Of a stretch of DNA of 64,000 nucleotides, positions 18,357-29,368 are shown piece after piece. A program made the position numbers and the translations under genes. The notes under the pieces are model-generated. The model saw nothing but the letters and a program-made list of their open reading frames with translations, ran no database searches and had not been told where the DNA came from. Origin of the DNA: an uncultured Sulfitobacter sp. (GTDB taxonomy: Bacteria > Pseudomonadota > Alphaproteobacteria > Rhodobacterales > Rhodobacteraceae); the NCBI RefSeq assembly GCF_947499945.1, contig NZ_CANMQD010000003.1, positions 1-64,000 on the forward strand, in the 5' to 3' direction. Within the stretch, counting starts at the first letter, position 1. Every line of letters starts with the position of its first letter.

Positions 18357-21300
18357 TTATTCCGCCGGTTGGTTCGGCGTTACAGGGCGTGTCAGATCAA
18401 GAGTTTCGTCGCTCCACAGCAACTCGCCCGTGCGCGACCGCTTTGCCTCGCGCTGGAGCGCCCAGTCCCGTGCTGCGCGGCTGGCGCGGCCCATGGACAT
18501 GCGCGCAAGAAGCTGTGCAATCCAGCCGACATAGGTGCTTGCCCAGACGCGGATCGCCAACAATGACGGCGTCAGGACCAGCGTGAGAACGGTCGCCACA
18601 CCAAGGCCAAAGACAACAGCTGTTGCCAACTGCTTCCACCACAAGGCGGTGGGGCTGTCGATTGTATAACCGCCTTCGGCAAAATTGAGCGAGAGGCCGA
18701 ACATCATTGGTGCAAGGCCCGCCATGGTGGTGATCGTGGTGAGTAATACAGGTCGGATACGCGCCTGCGCCGTGCGAATGATCGCCTCAACACGTGGCAT
18801 ATACTGGCTCAACTCCTGATAGGTATCGATCAGGATAATGTTGTTGTTCACCACAATGCCAGCAAGGGCCACAATCCCCGTCCCTGTCATAATGATCGAG
18901 AAGGTCTGGTCCATGACTAGCATACCGATCAGCACTCCTGCAGTGGACAGAACCACAGCAACTAGAACCAAAACAGCGTTGTAAAAGGAGTTGAATTGCG
19001 CCAGCAGGATGATGAACATCAGGCCAAGGGCTGCGGTAAATGCGGAGCTGAGAAACGCCTGACTGTCCGCCTGATCTTCCTGATCACCAGTCCATTCATA
19101 CGAAATCCCGTCGGGAAGGTCCGCCGTTTCGATCCATTTTGTGATCTCAGCAATCCGTTCGTTCGCGTTGACGGGAACAAGGCGTAGCTTTTGGGCAGAA
19201 TAGTCTTCCTGCAAGTTCAGATCAGCGGCGGCCGCAGTGCGGTCAGTGATCTTGTACCGTGTTCCTTCAGCGTCGTGGAAGTCATAATCTTCCCCCGCAG
19301 GGCGTAATGTGGCAAGGGTAACTGCTGCAGCGGGATCCCCTCCTGCGCGGGTTGCGGCGACGATCTTCATCAAGCCGGGGGTCACATCTGCCTTCACATC
19401 CATATAGCGTTGCTGGTCGATGCGGCTGATCTCGGCCAGTTTTGGGACAGGAGTGCGTGTGATAAAGTTCGAGAGAGGGATTAACCCGTCAGGCGTACGT
19501 ACTTTCAGCGTATCAAGTGTTGAGAGCAAGCGGTCCTCCTCAGGGAGGCGAACACGTATCTCGATCTCTTCGTCCGAGGTGTCTACCCGCATAGTGTCCA
19601 GCAGCAAACCGCGTGTCACAAGCTGAACCATGGCGCCGACACTCAGCACATCCGCGCCGTATTGGCCTGCCTTCTCCACATCAACGTCGATTTGCCAGTC
19701 GATGCCGGGCAGGGGGCGCGTGTCTTCAATCAGAACCAACCCCGGCACGTCATCAAAATGCGCACGCGCCATGGCAGTCGCTTCCACCAGATGGTCAAAG
19801 CGGTCGCCCTTGAAGCGCAGGTGCACAGGCTTGCCCGAGGCAGGACCACGGTCAAGCGAGAGCACTTCAATCTGAATTCCAGGGATATTTGACAACTGCT
19901 CGGTCAGTTCTGCGATGATGATGTCCCCGTCGAGTTCAGGGTTCATCATGCGGTCTTCCCACGCGATTGTTTCGAACTGGATTTGCCCGACAAGGTCTTT
20001 GGGCGCTTGGGAGCCGCCTGTGTTACTGTCCAATCCGCCCTCGCCAGCAAAGGCAAATGCAGTTGCGATACCGGGGTGTGCAATGACGACTTCTTCGGCC
20101 TCCCGCAGCAGATCGTCCTTCTCATTCAGTGAGAGGTTCCCACGGGCAAGGACATAAACAATGGCCTGCTCGGGCTCGGATTCCACAAAGAATTCAACCC
20201 CTTTGGAGTTGTTGGAGAAGTAAATTACCGTCGTGCCGACAAAGACAAACACCGCGCCCGCCATGACAAGAGGCATCACCGGATTGCCCGCGATGAACTC
20301 GATCACACGGCCAAATCGCGAGCGTTTGTATCCTGCGTTGATGCGGTTGCTTTCCTTGCGGAACAGCTTGGATGCCAACCACTGACCCCATTTGCCAAAA
20401 CGCGTGAGAATGGCAAAAACGGCAAGCAAGAACAGCATGAACCCGCCAAGTGCGAGCAAGAGAACTGCAACGCCGATGAGGACAAGGCCGAACACTTTGA
20501 TAAAGGTGGGGATAACTGACGATAGCAGGTCAAGACCGTCCATGGCGGTAAACTGTGCGCCGATCCAACCGAACAAGGTGCCAGAGGCCAGCAAAGACAA
20601 CGCAGGAACGATCATGGCGAATGCGGCAGGAAATAGCAGGATGTGCAGGTACCACGGCAGGCTTGCAATACGCTCCATATTTGCGGCCATCCACTGCTCT
20701 AGACGGCCCGTGACACCGCCCATAACAGGAAGATAAACAAGCGCCACGACCAGCGAGGCGGAGAGCACAAAAATCAGGGTGACAGGCAACATGCCCATGA
20801 ATTGCCCAGGGACGCCGGGCCAGAACAGCATCGGCAAAAAGGCGCAAAGCGTGGTCGCTGTAGAGGAGATCACAGGCCAAAACATCCGCTTGGCGGATTC
20901 CACATAGGCGGCCATCGGGCCTGCGCCTTCTTGTTGTTTCTGGTCGGCGTATTCGACCACAACAATCGCGCTATCCACCAGCATTCCCACAGCTAGAATA
21001 AGGCCAAACATCACGATGTTGGAAATCGAAATCCCCATGAGCGCAAGAAAGGCGAAACACAGCAGAAACGATGTTGGAATGGCAAAACCGACCAACAATG
21101 CCGCACGGATACCGAGGGCGGCAAGCACCACGATCATCACCAGCGCAATCGCGGTGAAAACAGAACCCAAAAGCTGCTGCACCATGCTGTCGACAACGCG
21201 GCTTTGATCGTTCGAAGTGCCCACTTCAACGGCTGCTTTCAACTCATCCGGCCACTGCGCACTGGCCTCTGCGACGGCAAGTTTCACCGCGGATGCGGTA

Positions 21301-22178
21301 TCAATGAGGTTGAAACCTTTGCGCTTGACCACTTGGAGCGCCACGGAGGGTTCACCATCAAAACGCGCTGTTCCAAGACGATCCTCAAACGTCAGGTGGA
21401 TTTCCGCGAGATCACCCAGCGTGACCACACGGTCGCCGTTGGTTTTGACAGGCAAGTTATAAACGTCGCGCGGATCATCAAAGCTGGATGGAATTTTCAC
21501 CGCGAAAGAGCCAGAGCGGCTCTCGACTTCGCCTGCTGCGATCAACTGGTTGTTGTTCTGGACGGTCTGGATCAACTCATTGGCGGTAACGTCATAGGAT
21601 TCCAGCTTGAGCGGATCGATCAGCACTTCGAGCATTTCGTCGCGGTTGCCTGCGATACCCGCCTCAAGAACGGCTTCCATACCTTCAAGATCATCCTGAA
21701 GCTGCTTTGCATAGCGTGCCATGGTCCGTTCGGGGACTGGGCCTGTAAGATTGACGATAATGATGGGAAATTCGGAGAAGTTTATCTCGTTGATGGAATA
21801 GGTTTCCGCGCCGTCCGGAAACTGGGACTCGGCAGTGCCCATAGCATCGCGTACATCTGCGATGATGGAAGTTTTGTCCCAACCGAATTCAAACTCCAGT
21901 GCCAGACCTGCATAGTTCTCTGCGGCGGTGCCTGTCATGGTTTTCAGGCCGTCCAAGTCGCTCAGCTCGGTCTCCATCGGCTTGAGCAGGAGTGTCTCCG
22001 CATCCGATGCAGAAATACCGGGAAAGGGGACAGAGACAAAAAGCGCGGGGATTTCGATGTCGGGCTCACCCTCTTTGGGCAGGGTGGTATAGGCATAAGC
22101 CCCGACAACGAGACTCAGCAGGATAAAGGCGAGAACCATCCGTGCACGAGAGGCGGCCCAATCAACGATACCTGTCAT
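18357..22178 (-). CDS. Efflux RND transporter permease, enlarged (1273 aa)
   Basis: AcrB/Hae1-like architecture with two TM bundles (NIVMFGLILAVGMLVDSAIVVVEY; GIVALAGIVVNNNIILIDTY). Confidence 0.93.
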   Translation of the reverse strand: MTGIVDWAASRARMVLAFILLSLVVGAYAYTTLPKEGEPDIEIPALFVSVPFPGISASDAETLLLKPMETELSDLDGLKTMTGTAAENYAGLALEFEFGWDKTSIIADVRDAMGTAESQFPDGAETYSINEINFSEFPIIIVNLTGPVPERTMARYAKQLQDDLEGMEAVLEAGIAGNRDEMLEVLIDPLKLESYDVTANELIQTVQNNNQLIAAGEVESRSGSFAVKIPSSFDDPRDVYNLPVKTNGDRVVTLGDLAEIHLTFEDRLGTARFDGEPSVALQVVKRKGFNLIDTASAVKLAVAEASAQWPDELKAAVEVGTSNDQSRVVDSMVQQLLGSVFTAIALVMIVVLAALGIRAALLVGFAIPTSFLLCFAFLALMGISISNIVMFGLILAVGMLVDSAIVVVEYADQKQQEGAGPMAAYVESAKRMFWPVISSTATTLCAFLPMLFWPGVPGQFMGMLPVTLIFVLSASLVVALVYLPVMGGVTGRLEQWMAANMERIASLPWYLHILLFPAAFAMIVPALSLLASGTLFGWIGAQFTAMDGLDLLSSVIPTFIKVFGLVLIGVAVLLLALGGFMLFLLAVFAILTRFGKWGQWLASKLFRKESNRINAGYKRSRFGRVIEFIAGNPVMPLVMAGAVFVFVGTTVIYFSNNSKGVEFFVESEPEQAIVYVLARGNLSLNEKDDLLREAEEVVIAHPGIATAFAFAGEGGLDSNTGGSQAPKDLVGQIQFETIAWEDRMMNPELDGDIIIAELTEQLSNIPGIQIEVLSLDRGPASGKPVHLRFKGDRFDHLVEATAMARAHFDDVPGLVLIEDTRPLPGIDWQIDVDVEKAGQYGADVLSVGAMVQLVTRGLLLDTMRVDTSDEEIEIRVRLPEEDRLLSTLDTLKVRTPDGLIPLSNFITRTPVPKLAEISRIDQQRYMDVKADVTPGLMKIVAATRAGGDPAAAVTLATLRPAGEDYDFHDAEGTRYKITDRTAAAADLNLQEDYSAQKLRLVPVNANERIAEITKWIETADLPDGISYEWTGDQEDQADSQAFLSSAFTAALGLMFIILLAQFNSFYNAVLVLVAVVLSTAGVLIGMLVMDQTFSIIMTGTGIVALAGIVVNNNIILIDTYQELSQYMPRVEAIIRTAQARIRPVLLTTITTMAGLAPMMFGLSLNFAEGGYTIDSPTALWWKQLATAVVFGLGVATVLTLVLTPSLLAIRVWASTYVGWIAQLLARMSMGRASRAARDWALQREAKRSRTGELLWSDETLDLTRPVTPNQPAE

Positions 22179-23410
22179 TGTGTCACCTCACGCATGGTCG
22201 GTGCAACTTCGACACCCTCGACCACATACTCCTGACCTACAACGATGATGTTCGCCTCTTGGGGCAGGCCTGTGACCCATGCGCCGTTGATCGTATCGCG
22301 CACCAAATTGATTTCGTGGAACTCGACGATGTTGGCATCATCCACCAGCCTAAGACCCAACGCACCCTCGTCATTGAGGGTCAGTGCGCTTTGCGGCACC
22401 AGATGGGCATTTGCCCCAGCGGACGAAATCAGGATTTCAGCGGTTTGACCGTCGCGGATTGCAAGATCGGGATTTGGTACTTCGATTTCGGTAAGGAAAG
22501 TCCGCGTTGTGGGATCGGAAGAGCGCGATACGAACGTGACCCGTCCCTGCACTTCGCCGCCACCAGCAGCAAGGCGCGCGCCTGCAATGGCACCAACCTG
22601 CACGCGGTTTACCTGCGCTTCTGGGATGAAGCCGACCAATTTAATCGGGTTCAGCTGTACAATCGTGGCGCAAAGTGCGCCGGGCTGCAGCAAGGAGCCA
22701 AGCTCGGCTGTGTCACTCTCGAGCAGTCCTTTGAACGGAGCCTTGATCACCAGACGGGCAAGTTCCGCTTCAGCGCTGGCAATAGCGGCTTGCGCCCCCT
22801 CGATGCCAGAGCGTGCTGCACTCAGCCCTGATTGGGCCGAGCTGACGCCTGCTTGGGCTGTGGCCACCGCTGCATCAGAACTCGCGACGCGGGAGGTCGA
22901 GGCAAACCCATCTTCTTTCAAGCGGGAGGAGGCGTTCTGGTTAATCTTGGCTTCTTCAAGGCGGGCTTGGGCTTCTTGCACACGGGCTTCTGCTTCGGGG
23001 ACGCGCGATTGTGCTTCGGCCAGTTGCGCCCGTGCTTGGCTCAGCGCAGCACTGCGCGTACCTTCATCCAGTTTACACAAGATTTGACCAGCTTCGATTA
23101 ACGTGCCTTTGCGCAGTGGCTCTGAAACGACAACGGCAGAAGTTTCGGCGCGCACATCAACTTGGCGAGCGGCGGCTGTTTGTCCGCGCAACACAACGGC
23201 GCTGTCGATATTTTGCCCCATTACTTTCTGCACGACAACCTTTACGCGTTTATCTGCAAGCTTGGCGTTCAGCGTATTTGCGGTGGCAGGCTCGGCTGTG
23301 ACTTCCTCTTTACTCATGCCGAAGAACGCCATGAGCGTTGGACGCTCAAGCACTGCCATATAAAGAAGAACCGCCAGTGCAATGGCAGCAAGAATTGGAA
23401 AAATACGCAT
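22175..23410 (-). CDS. Efflux RND transporter periplasmic adaptor
   Basis: HlyD/AcrA-like: VVLRGQTAAARQVDVRAETSAVVVSEPLRKGTLIEAGQILCKLD plus coiled coil; start overlaps the permease by 4 nt. Confidence 0.92.
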   Translation of the reverse strand: MRIFPILAAIALAVLLYMAVLERPTLMAFFGMSKEEVTAEPATANTLNAKLADKRVKVVVQKVMGQNIDSAVVLRGQTAAARQVDVRAETSAVVVSEPLRKGTLIEAGQILCKLDEGTRSAALSQARAQLAEAQSRVPEAEARVQEAQARLEEAKINQNASSRLKEDGFASTSRVASSDAAVATAQAGVSSAQSGLSAARSGIEGAQAAIASAEAELARLVIKAPFKGLLESDTAELGSLLQPGALCATIVQLNPIKLVGFIPEAQVNRVQVGAIAGARLAAGGGEVQGRVTFVSRSSDPTTRTFLTEIEVPNPDLAIRDGQTAEILISSAGANAHLVPQSALTLNDEGALGLRLVDDANIVEFHEINLVRDTINGAWVTGLPQEANIIVVGQEYVVEGVEVAPTMREVTQ

Positions 23411-23652
23411 GCGAAGCCTCGTCTATTGCGACGGCGCAGAGGGAGATGCGACATACATCCATACAAAAGCCCGTCTTTGCGCTCTATGTAGTGCAACAAG
23501 CCGGCGCTGGACAGTTCACAACCCGTTTTTTTTCACACAGTATATATGCGTACCAGTAGGCGATGCATTTGTAGGCAGTCCCTTGGCCCTTGGCTTGGAC
23601 CTATAGCTCCGCTAAGAGGGGCGAAACGCATTGAGACAAAGGCCAAAGCCGG

Positions 23653-24336
23653 ATGAGTAATAGCGACGGATTTATTGAAGAAGTCACAGAAGAGTTGCGC
23701 CGTGACCAGATGATGGCAACGCTCAAGCGGTATGGCTGGATAGCCGTCTTGGTGGTGTTGCTGATCGTTGGTGGTGCTGCATTTTCAGAATATCGCAAGG
23801 CACAGACGCGCGCGCAGGCCGAAGGGTTGGGCGATGCCATCCTTTCCGCATTGAACAATGACGATGCCGCCGCAAGAGTTGCTGGATTACAAAGTGTCGA
23901 GGCAGGCAGTGCGCAGGCATCTGCCATGCTGGCGCTGCTTACGGCCTCTGAGCAATTGGCCGCAGATGATCTTGAAGGCGCAATTGCGAATTTGAACACG
24001 GTTGCGATTAACGGTGAAATTCCGCTGATTTATCGCCAGATCGCCCAATTCAAAGCGCTGACCCTTCAGTCCGATACAATGCCTGCCGCCGAGCGCAAGC
24101 AGGGGTTTGAGGCGCTTGGCGCTGCGGGGAGTAATTTGAGCTTGCTTGCGCAAGAGCAGCTTGCCCTTATCGCCATTCAGGAAGGTGACGTCGAAAGTGC
24201 GATTGCGACATATCAGGCCGTGCTGAGCGATGCGGGTGTGACACCGGACTTGCAACAACGCGCATTGCAGGTGATTGTAGCGCTGGGCGGGGAGCCTGAA
24301 CTGAACGGTACCCCAACCGACGAGAATAACGGATAA
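23653..24336 (+). CDS. YfgM-like TPR membrane protein
   Basis: FIEEVTEELRRDQMMATLKRYGWIAVLVVLLIVGGAAFSEYRKAQ; precedes bamB-like and der genes. Confidence 0.8.
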   Translation: MSNSDGFIEEVTEELRRDQMMATLKRYGWIAVLVVLLIVGGAAFSEYRKAQTRAQAEGLGDAILSALNNDDAAARVAGLQSVEAGSAQASAMLALLTASEQLAADDLEGAIANLNTVAINGEIPLIYRQIAQFKALTLQSDTMPAAERKQGFEALGAAGSNLSLLAQEQLALIAIQEGDVESAIATYQAVLSDAGVTPDLQQRALQVIVALGGEPELNGTPTDENNG

Positions 24337-24401
24337 GAATGCTGACATTTGATCGTTGCAAGGCGCAGCGACGGGGAGAGGCAGACCAGAGTGAGCAGGC
24401 C

Positions 24402-25775
24402 ATGACAGAATTTCGTACCCCATCGCACCCAAAGCGCTCAGTCGCGTCGCGTGCCTTCTTTGTTGGTATCCTTGGGGCCGCGACATTCCTCTCTGCATGT
24501 GCCGAACCCGAAATTGTTTTGCCGGGCCAGCGCGAAAACGTCCGCTCTGTACTTCAGGATCAAGGGGACACGGCGCAAGAGCAAGGCGCGTTCGAGGGCA
24601 ATAGCAACCGCGCAATTTCACTTCCTGCTGCACGCGCAAATGCGGAGTGGTCCCAGACGTTCGGCAGCCCTGCCAACCGCGTGGTCCATCCCGCGCTCGG
24701 TGGGAGCCTGACCCTCCAGTGGGCCGCGAATATCGGCGAAGGCGATAGCCGCAAACATCGCATTACGGCTGATCCTGTTGTAGCAGGCAACCGCATCTTC
24801 ACACTTGACGCACAATCGGTTGTTTCGGCGACATCCATTGCGGGTGCTACTTTGTGGCAGGCTGATTTGCGCCCTGCGCGTGATCAAGCAGGGGATGCCA
24901 GCGGTGGCGGCCTCGTTGTCGCGGGAGATACTGTTTATGTCTCCATCGGATTTGGCGTCTTGGCTGCGCTCGATGCAAACACGGGTGCTGTGCGTTGGAC
25001 ACAGCAGCTGGATGCGAGCGGCTCAGGCACGCCCACGGTTTCAGGCGATTTGGTCTATGTGACAGCTGGCGACAACACCGGCTGGGCCGTGAATCGCAAG
25101 GATGGCACAGTTGAATGGCAGATCGGCTCAACGGGTGATACCAATAACGTTCTGGGCGCACCCGCACCCGCGCTCACCGATGATCTGGCGATATTCGCCT
25201 TTGGCTCTGGCGAAGTGCAGGCCGTGTTCCGTCGGGGCGGGTTGAACCGATGGGATGCTTCGGTGCTTGGCAAGCGTCGCGGTCGCGCATTGAGCAATGT
25301 CTCTGACGTTACAGCAGCACCTGTTGTGTCGGGTGACCGTGTTTATGTCGGCAACCAGTCAGGCCGCATTGCCGCCCTTGATGTGGCATCTGGCGCACGT
25401 GTCTGGACTGCCCGCGAAGGGGCGATTGGTCCTGTCTGGCCTGTTGGTGGCAGTGTGTTTGCGGTTAGTGATTTAAACGAGTTGATCCGCCTTGATGCTG
25501 CTGATGGTTCAAAAATTTGGGGTGTAGAGCTGCCGAACTTTGTAAAGCGCAAGCCGCTCAAGCAAAGTCGGGTTGTTGCACATCACGGCCCAATCGTTGC
25601 GGGCGGCCGTGTGATCATCGCCTCTGGAGATGGTCAGTTGCGCAGCTTCGATCCTACTAATGGCGCGCTTGTATCTTCGGCAGAAATTCCCGGCGGTGCA
25701 ACATCGGCACCTGTTGTTGCGGGTCGCACGCTTTATGTTGTGTCCAAAAACGGTCAATTGCTCGCCTATCGCTAG
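24402..25775 (+). CDS. bamB: PQQ-like beta-propeller lipoprotein, BamB-like
   Basis: Lipobox FLSACAEPE; repeats such as VYVSIGFGVLAALDANTGAVRWT. Confidence 0.85.
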   Translation: MTEFRTPSHPKRSVASRAFFVGILGAATFLSACAEPEIVLPGQRENVRSVLQDQGDTAQEQGAFEGNSNRAISLPAARANAEWSQTFGSPANRVVHPALGGSLTLQWAANIGEGDSRKHRITADPVVAGNRIFTLDAQSVVSATSIAGATLWQADLRPARDQAGDASGGGLVVAGDTVYVSIGFGVLAALDANTGAVRWTQQLDASGSGTPTVSGDLVYVTAGDNTGWAVNRKDGTVEWQIGSTGDTNNVLGAPAPALTDDLAIFAFGSGEVQAVFRRGGLNRWDASVLGKRRGRALSNVSDVTAAPVVSGDRVYVGNQSGRIAALDVASGARVWTAREGAIGPVWPVGGSVFAVSDLNELIRLDAADGSKIWGVELPNFVKRKPLKQSRVVAHHGPIVAGGRVIIASGDGQLRSFDPTNGALVSSAEIPGGATSAPVVAGRTLYVVSKNGQLLAYR

Positions 25776-25852
25776 GCCTCGTTTGAGACAGGGCTTTCAC
25801 AGTCACGTGCTTTGGGCTATGGCGCAGGTCTAACCCTGCTCGGAGCGTAACC

Positions 25853-27325
25853 ATGTCCTTCACCCTCGCAATCGTGGGCCGTCCCAATGTGGGCAAATCC
25901 ACGCTGTTCAACCGCCTTGTCGGCAAACGCCTTGCTCTGGTCGATGACCAGCCCGGTGTGACGCGCGATTTGCGCGAGGGTGCCGCGCGTTTGGCCGACT
26001 TGCGCTTTACCGTGATTGACACAGCGGGTCTGGAAGAAGTGACCGATGACAGTCTTCAGGGCCGGATGCGCCGCCTGACAGAGCGTGCGGTTGATATGGC
26101 CGATATTTGTCTCTTCATGGTCGATGCTCGGGTGGGAATCACCCCGTCCGATCTCGTATTCGCCGACATTTTACGCAAACGCTCGGCCCATGTGATTTTG
26201 GTGGCGAACAAGGCAGAAGGCAACGCTGGAGAAGCAGGCTTTCTGGAGGCCTACGGGCTGGGGTTGGGCGAACCGATCCGTTTGTCTGCCGAACACGGCG
26301 AAGGTTTGACCGATCTTTACACTGTTCTAATGCCGCTTGCTGATGGTTTCGCGGAATCGCGTCCTGATGACGGCCCCGAGACGGATGTCGATCTGAGTGA
26401 AGAAGACGGCGATGATATGGATGCGGTCCCGGTGCCAACCCGCGCCAAGCCATTGCAGGTTGCTGTCGTAGGCCGTCCGAACGCTGGTAAATCCACGCTG
26501 ATCAATCAGATCGTAAAAGAGGACCGCTTGTTGACGGGACCCGAGGCGGGAATCACCCGCGATGCGATATCCTTGATCACCGAGTGGGACGGCGTGCCGA
26601 TGCGTATCTTTGATACGGCAGGCATGCGCAAAAAGGCGAAAATTCAGGAAAAGCTGGAAAAGCTGAGCGTTAGTGACGGCCTACGTGCGGTTAAATTTGC
26701 TGAAGTCGTCGTTGTCTTGCTTGATGCTGAAATTCCGTTTGAGCAGCAGGATTTACGCATTGCCGATTTGGCAGAGCGCGAAGGCCGTGCTGTTGTCATC
26801 GCGGTGAATAAATGGGACGTCGAGGAAGACAAACAGGGCAAGCTGAAAGAGCTCAAAGAGAGCTTTGAACGGTTGCTGCCCCAATTGCGTGGGGCTCCAC
26901 TCATTACGGTTTCTGCAAAAACGGGCAGGGGGCTAGACCGTTTGCAACAGGCCATCATGCGCGCCTACGATATGTGGAACCGCCGCGTGAGCACCGCGCA
27001 GCTCAACCGCTGGCTTGCGGGTATGCTGGAGGCGCATCCGCCCCCCGCGCCGCAAGGTAAACGAATCAAGATGAAGTATATGACGCAGGCCAAAACGCGG
27101 CCTCCGGGATTTGTTGTGATGTGTAGCCACCCGGACAAAGTACCAGAAAGCTATAGCCGCTATTTGGTGAACGGTTTGCGCATTGATTTTGACATGCCCG
27201 GCACACCCATCCGTCTATGGATGCGCGGCCAGTCCGATGCCAACCCGTATAAGGGTCGCAAGAAGGCACCACCGTCAAAATTGCGTAAACACGTAGGCGG
27301 CAAGCCCAACGACGGCAGCAGGTAG
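25853..27325 (+). CDS. der: Ribosome biogenesis GTPase Der (EngA)
   Basis: Two G domains: [14 protein letters not shown] and [31 protein letters not shown]. Confidence 0.97.
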   Translation: MSFTLAIVGRPNVGKSTLFNRLVGKRLALVDDQPGVTRDLREGAARLADLRFTVIDTAGLEEVTDDSLQGRMRRLTERAVDMADICLFMVDARVGITPSDLVFADILRKRSAHVILVANKAEGNAGEAGFLEAYGLGLGEPIRLSAEHGEGLTDLYTVLMPLADGFAESRPDDGPETDVDLSEEDGDDMDAVPVPTRAKPLQVAVVGRPNAGKSTLINQIVKEDRLLTGPEAGITRDAISLITEWDGVPMRIFDTAGMRKKAKIQEKLEKLSVSDGLRAVKFAEVVVVLLDAEIPFEQQDLRIADLAEREGRAVVIAVNKWDVEEDKQGKLKELKESFERLLPQLRGAPLITVSAKTGRGLDRLQQAIMRAYDMWNRRVSTAQLNRWLAGMLEAHPPPAPQGKRIKMKYMTQAKTRPPGFVVMCSHPDKVPESYSRYLVNGLRIDFDMPGTPIRLWMRGQSDANPYKGRKKAPPSKLRKHVGGKPNDGSR

Positions 27326-27376
27326 TCGGGTTCTCTGAAAGAAAACGGAACGGAATTTTTTAAAATTCCTGCTCCT

Positions 27377-28108
27377 TCAGATTGCGTTACGTATCGCTTT
27401 GGATGTTGGTAGCAAGAGCGCAATTGCGCCACCGGCGGCCAGCGCGGCAACCGTCATGTTGCCCGTTGCAATGTTCTGCACAACCACAGCAATCAGCGCC
27501 CAGATCACAGCGATGCCATAGGTCGGCGCGCGCTTAAGCTGGCTTTGCACAGCAGACGCGATGACGAGCGCGAGAAAGATCGCTCCAAGTGCGGCTGTTG
27601 TCTCACTTGTGTAACCGTATCCAGCGGCCAGCAAACCCAGAGACACGCAAGATGCCGCACTGAGCCAACCTGCGTATAGGCCGAGTGGAAGGGCGGCGAA
27701 CCATTTGTCCTCCAAAGGGCTGCGAAACAGCGCGATGAGCGCTGAGATAAGCATGATCCAGATCAGCACTGCCGCCCAGACAGGGCTGGCAACAGCAGCG
27801 GCAAGCCAAATCGAGCCAACAGCCAGCGACGGCATCAGCGCAACGCGCATGGGGTGCCACGCCGCATCGTCACGCCGTTTCCAAACGCCATAGCCCATTC
27901 CGATAATGAGCCAAAGATAGATAAGCCCCCAAATCGCAAAGGCGTAGCCCGCAGGCTGCACGGCGGGATTGTCCTGCGGGACAGGGAACTGGTCGGGATC
28001 AAAGCCGCCGAAATCAGGCACAAAGGCGGGCGAAGCAGCAAACAAGACTGCAAGAATAAACACTAAAATCGCGGCGAGGGGACGTGACATGGGGACCTTT
28101 CTGGTCAA
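27377..28108 (-). CDS. TspO/MBR-like tryptophan-rich membrane protein
   Basis: Multi-TM; AGYAFAIWGLIYLWLIIGMGYGVW, GLYAGWLSAASCVSL. Confidence 0.6.
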   Translation of the reverse strand: MTRKVPMSRPLAAILVFILAVLFAASPAFVPDFGGFDPDQFPVPQDNPAVQPAGYAFAIWGLIYLWLIIGMGYGVWKRRDDAAWHPMRVALMPSLAVGSIWLAAAVASPVWAAVLIWIMLISALIALFRSPLEDKWFAALPLGLYAGWLSAASCVSLGLLAAGYGYTSETTAALGAIFLALVIASAVQSQLKRAPTYGIAVIWALIAVVVQNIATGNMTVAALAAGGAIALLLPTSKAIRNAI

Positions 28109-28153
28109 AACTATGCGTTGCTACCCGACATATAGCACAAAGGAATTTTGCCA

Positions 28154-29350
28154 ATGGCACGGATCGCTATTTTTTGCGACGGCACGTGGAACAGCCCCAC
28201 GATGAAGCAACCGACCCATGTGGTGCGCCTGTATCAACATACTCGCCGCACCAACGCACAGCACGCCCATTATTTCGAGGGCGTTGGGACGGGCGGGGGC
28301 GAGGTCAACTTCTTCGCCAAAGCGCTTATGAAGGTTGGCGGCGGCGCATTTGGCTGGGGGCTGAATGAAAACATTAAGCAAGCATATGCGGCACTGTGTG
28401 ATCAATATGAGGCGGGAGACGAGATTTTTATCTTTGGCTTCTCGCGCGGCGCGTACACTGCACGTTCGCTTGCGGGGATGATCCGAAAATGTGGAGTTGT
28501 AGCGGACCCAACCCCCGATGCATTAGACGAGGCTTTCCGCCTGTACCGCAAACCGGGGATCGAGAACCACCCCGATGCGCTGCATGTGCTGCAAGAGCGG
28601 CGCAAGCTGTCGCCGCGGTTTGCCACATCGGATCAGGATATGAACTGGCGTTCTGTGACGCCGTGGCGCAATGATCCTGCGCAGATGCACAAGGTCGAGA
28701 TTGCCTATATGGGTATTTGGGATACTGTTGGCTCCTTGGGTGTGCCAGCACCGCTGCTGGGGCCTGTGGCAACGGTCTGGAACAGTAAATACCGTTTCCA
28801 CGATACGTTGCTTACCTCAATGGTGAAGTCAGCGCGTCATGCCGTGGCTTTGGACGAGCGGCGCGTTTTCTACCGTCCCGCGCTTTGGGATAATCTTGAG
28901 GCGTCGCGCGGCCATGCTGGTCTGAACAAGGGCGACCGGAGCGAAGCACGCCGTTATCAGCAGGTCTGGTTTACGGGGACACATGCGATCGTTGGCGGCT
29001 CTGCCCCCAAAGCGCGTGCGCTGACGGGACAGTCGATGCTTTGGATTGCCGAAGGGGCGCAAAAGGCAGGACTGGACATAAACATAGACGATCTGCTCGA
29101 CCGTGTCCCCGATCCGATGGCCGACAGTCATACGCTGAGCCAGCCGCCGTGGCTTTATACCGTCGCGGGCAATCTGCTGAAATGGCGCAAAGGGCCAGGC
29201 CATCCTATTGACTTGCATATCAGTGCGGACCAGCGTGTCAAAGGGCGCAGGGATTACCGTCCGCGTTCGCTCAAGAGCCTGTTGCCTCATCTGTTTGGCG
29301 ACGCGCCAGCGCCAAAACCGCCAAACGAGCGGGATGAGCCGGGACGCTAA
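28154..29350 (+). CDS. DUF2235 domain-containing protein (alpha/beta hydrolase-like)
   Basis: IAIFCDGTWNSP, THVVRLYQHT, YFEGVGTG, IFIFGFSRGAYTARSLAGMIRKCG. Confidence 0.92.
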   Translation: MARIAIFCDGTWNSPTMKQPTHVVRLYQHTRRTNAQHAHYFEGVGTGGGEVNFFAKALMKVGGGAFGWGLNENIKQAYAALCDQYEAGDEIFIFGFSRGAYTARSLAGMIRKCGVVADPTPDALDEAFRLYRKPGIENHPDALHVLQERRKLSPRFATSDQDMNWRSVTPWRNDPAQMHKVEIAYMGIWDTVGSLGVPAPLLGPVATVWNSKYRFHDTLLTSMVKSARHAVALDERRVFYRPALWDNLEASRGHAGLNKGDRSEARRYQQVWFTGTHAIVGGSAPKARALTGQSMLWIAEGAQKAGLDINIDDLLDRVPDPMADSHTLSQPPWLYTVAGNLLKWRKGPGHPIDLHISADQRVKGRRDYRPRSLKSLLPHLFGDAPAPKPPNERDEPGR

Positions 29351-29368
29351 GCGCCCCGACTGCCACTC

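Noticed and set aside
21204-22235. 343-aa + strand ORF antisense to the RND permease
   Set aside because: Low-complexity mix of Cys/His/Arg residues typical of the antisense frame of a GC-biased gene; the minus-strand permease explains the region.
27352-27369. AT-rich palindrome GGAATTTTTTAAAATTCC between der and the TspO-like gene
   Set aside because: Could be a weak bidirectional terminator, but it lacks a GC stem and is too generic to call.
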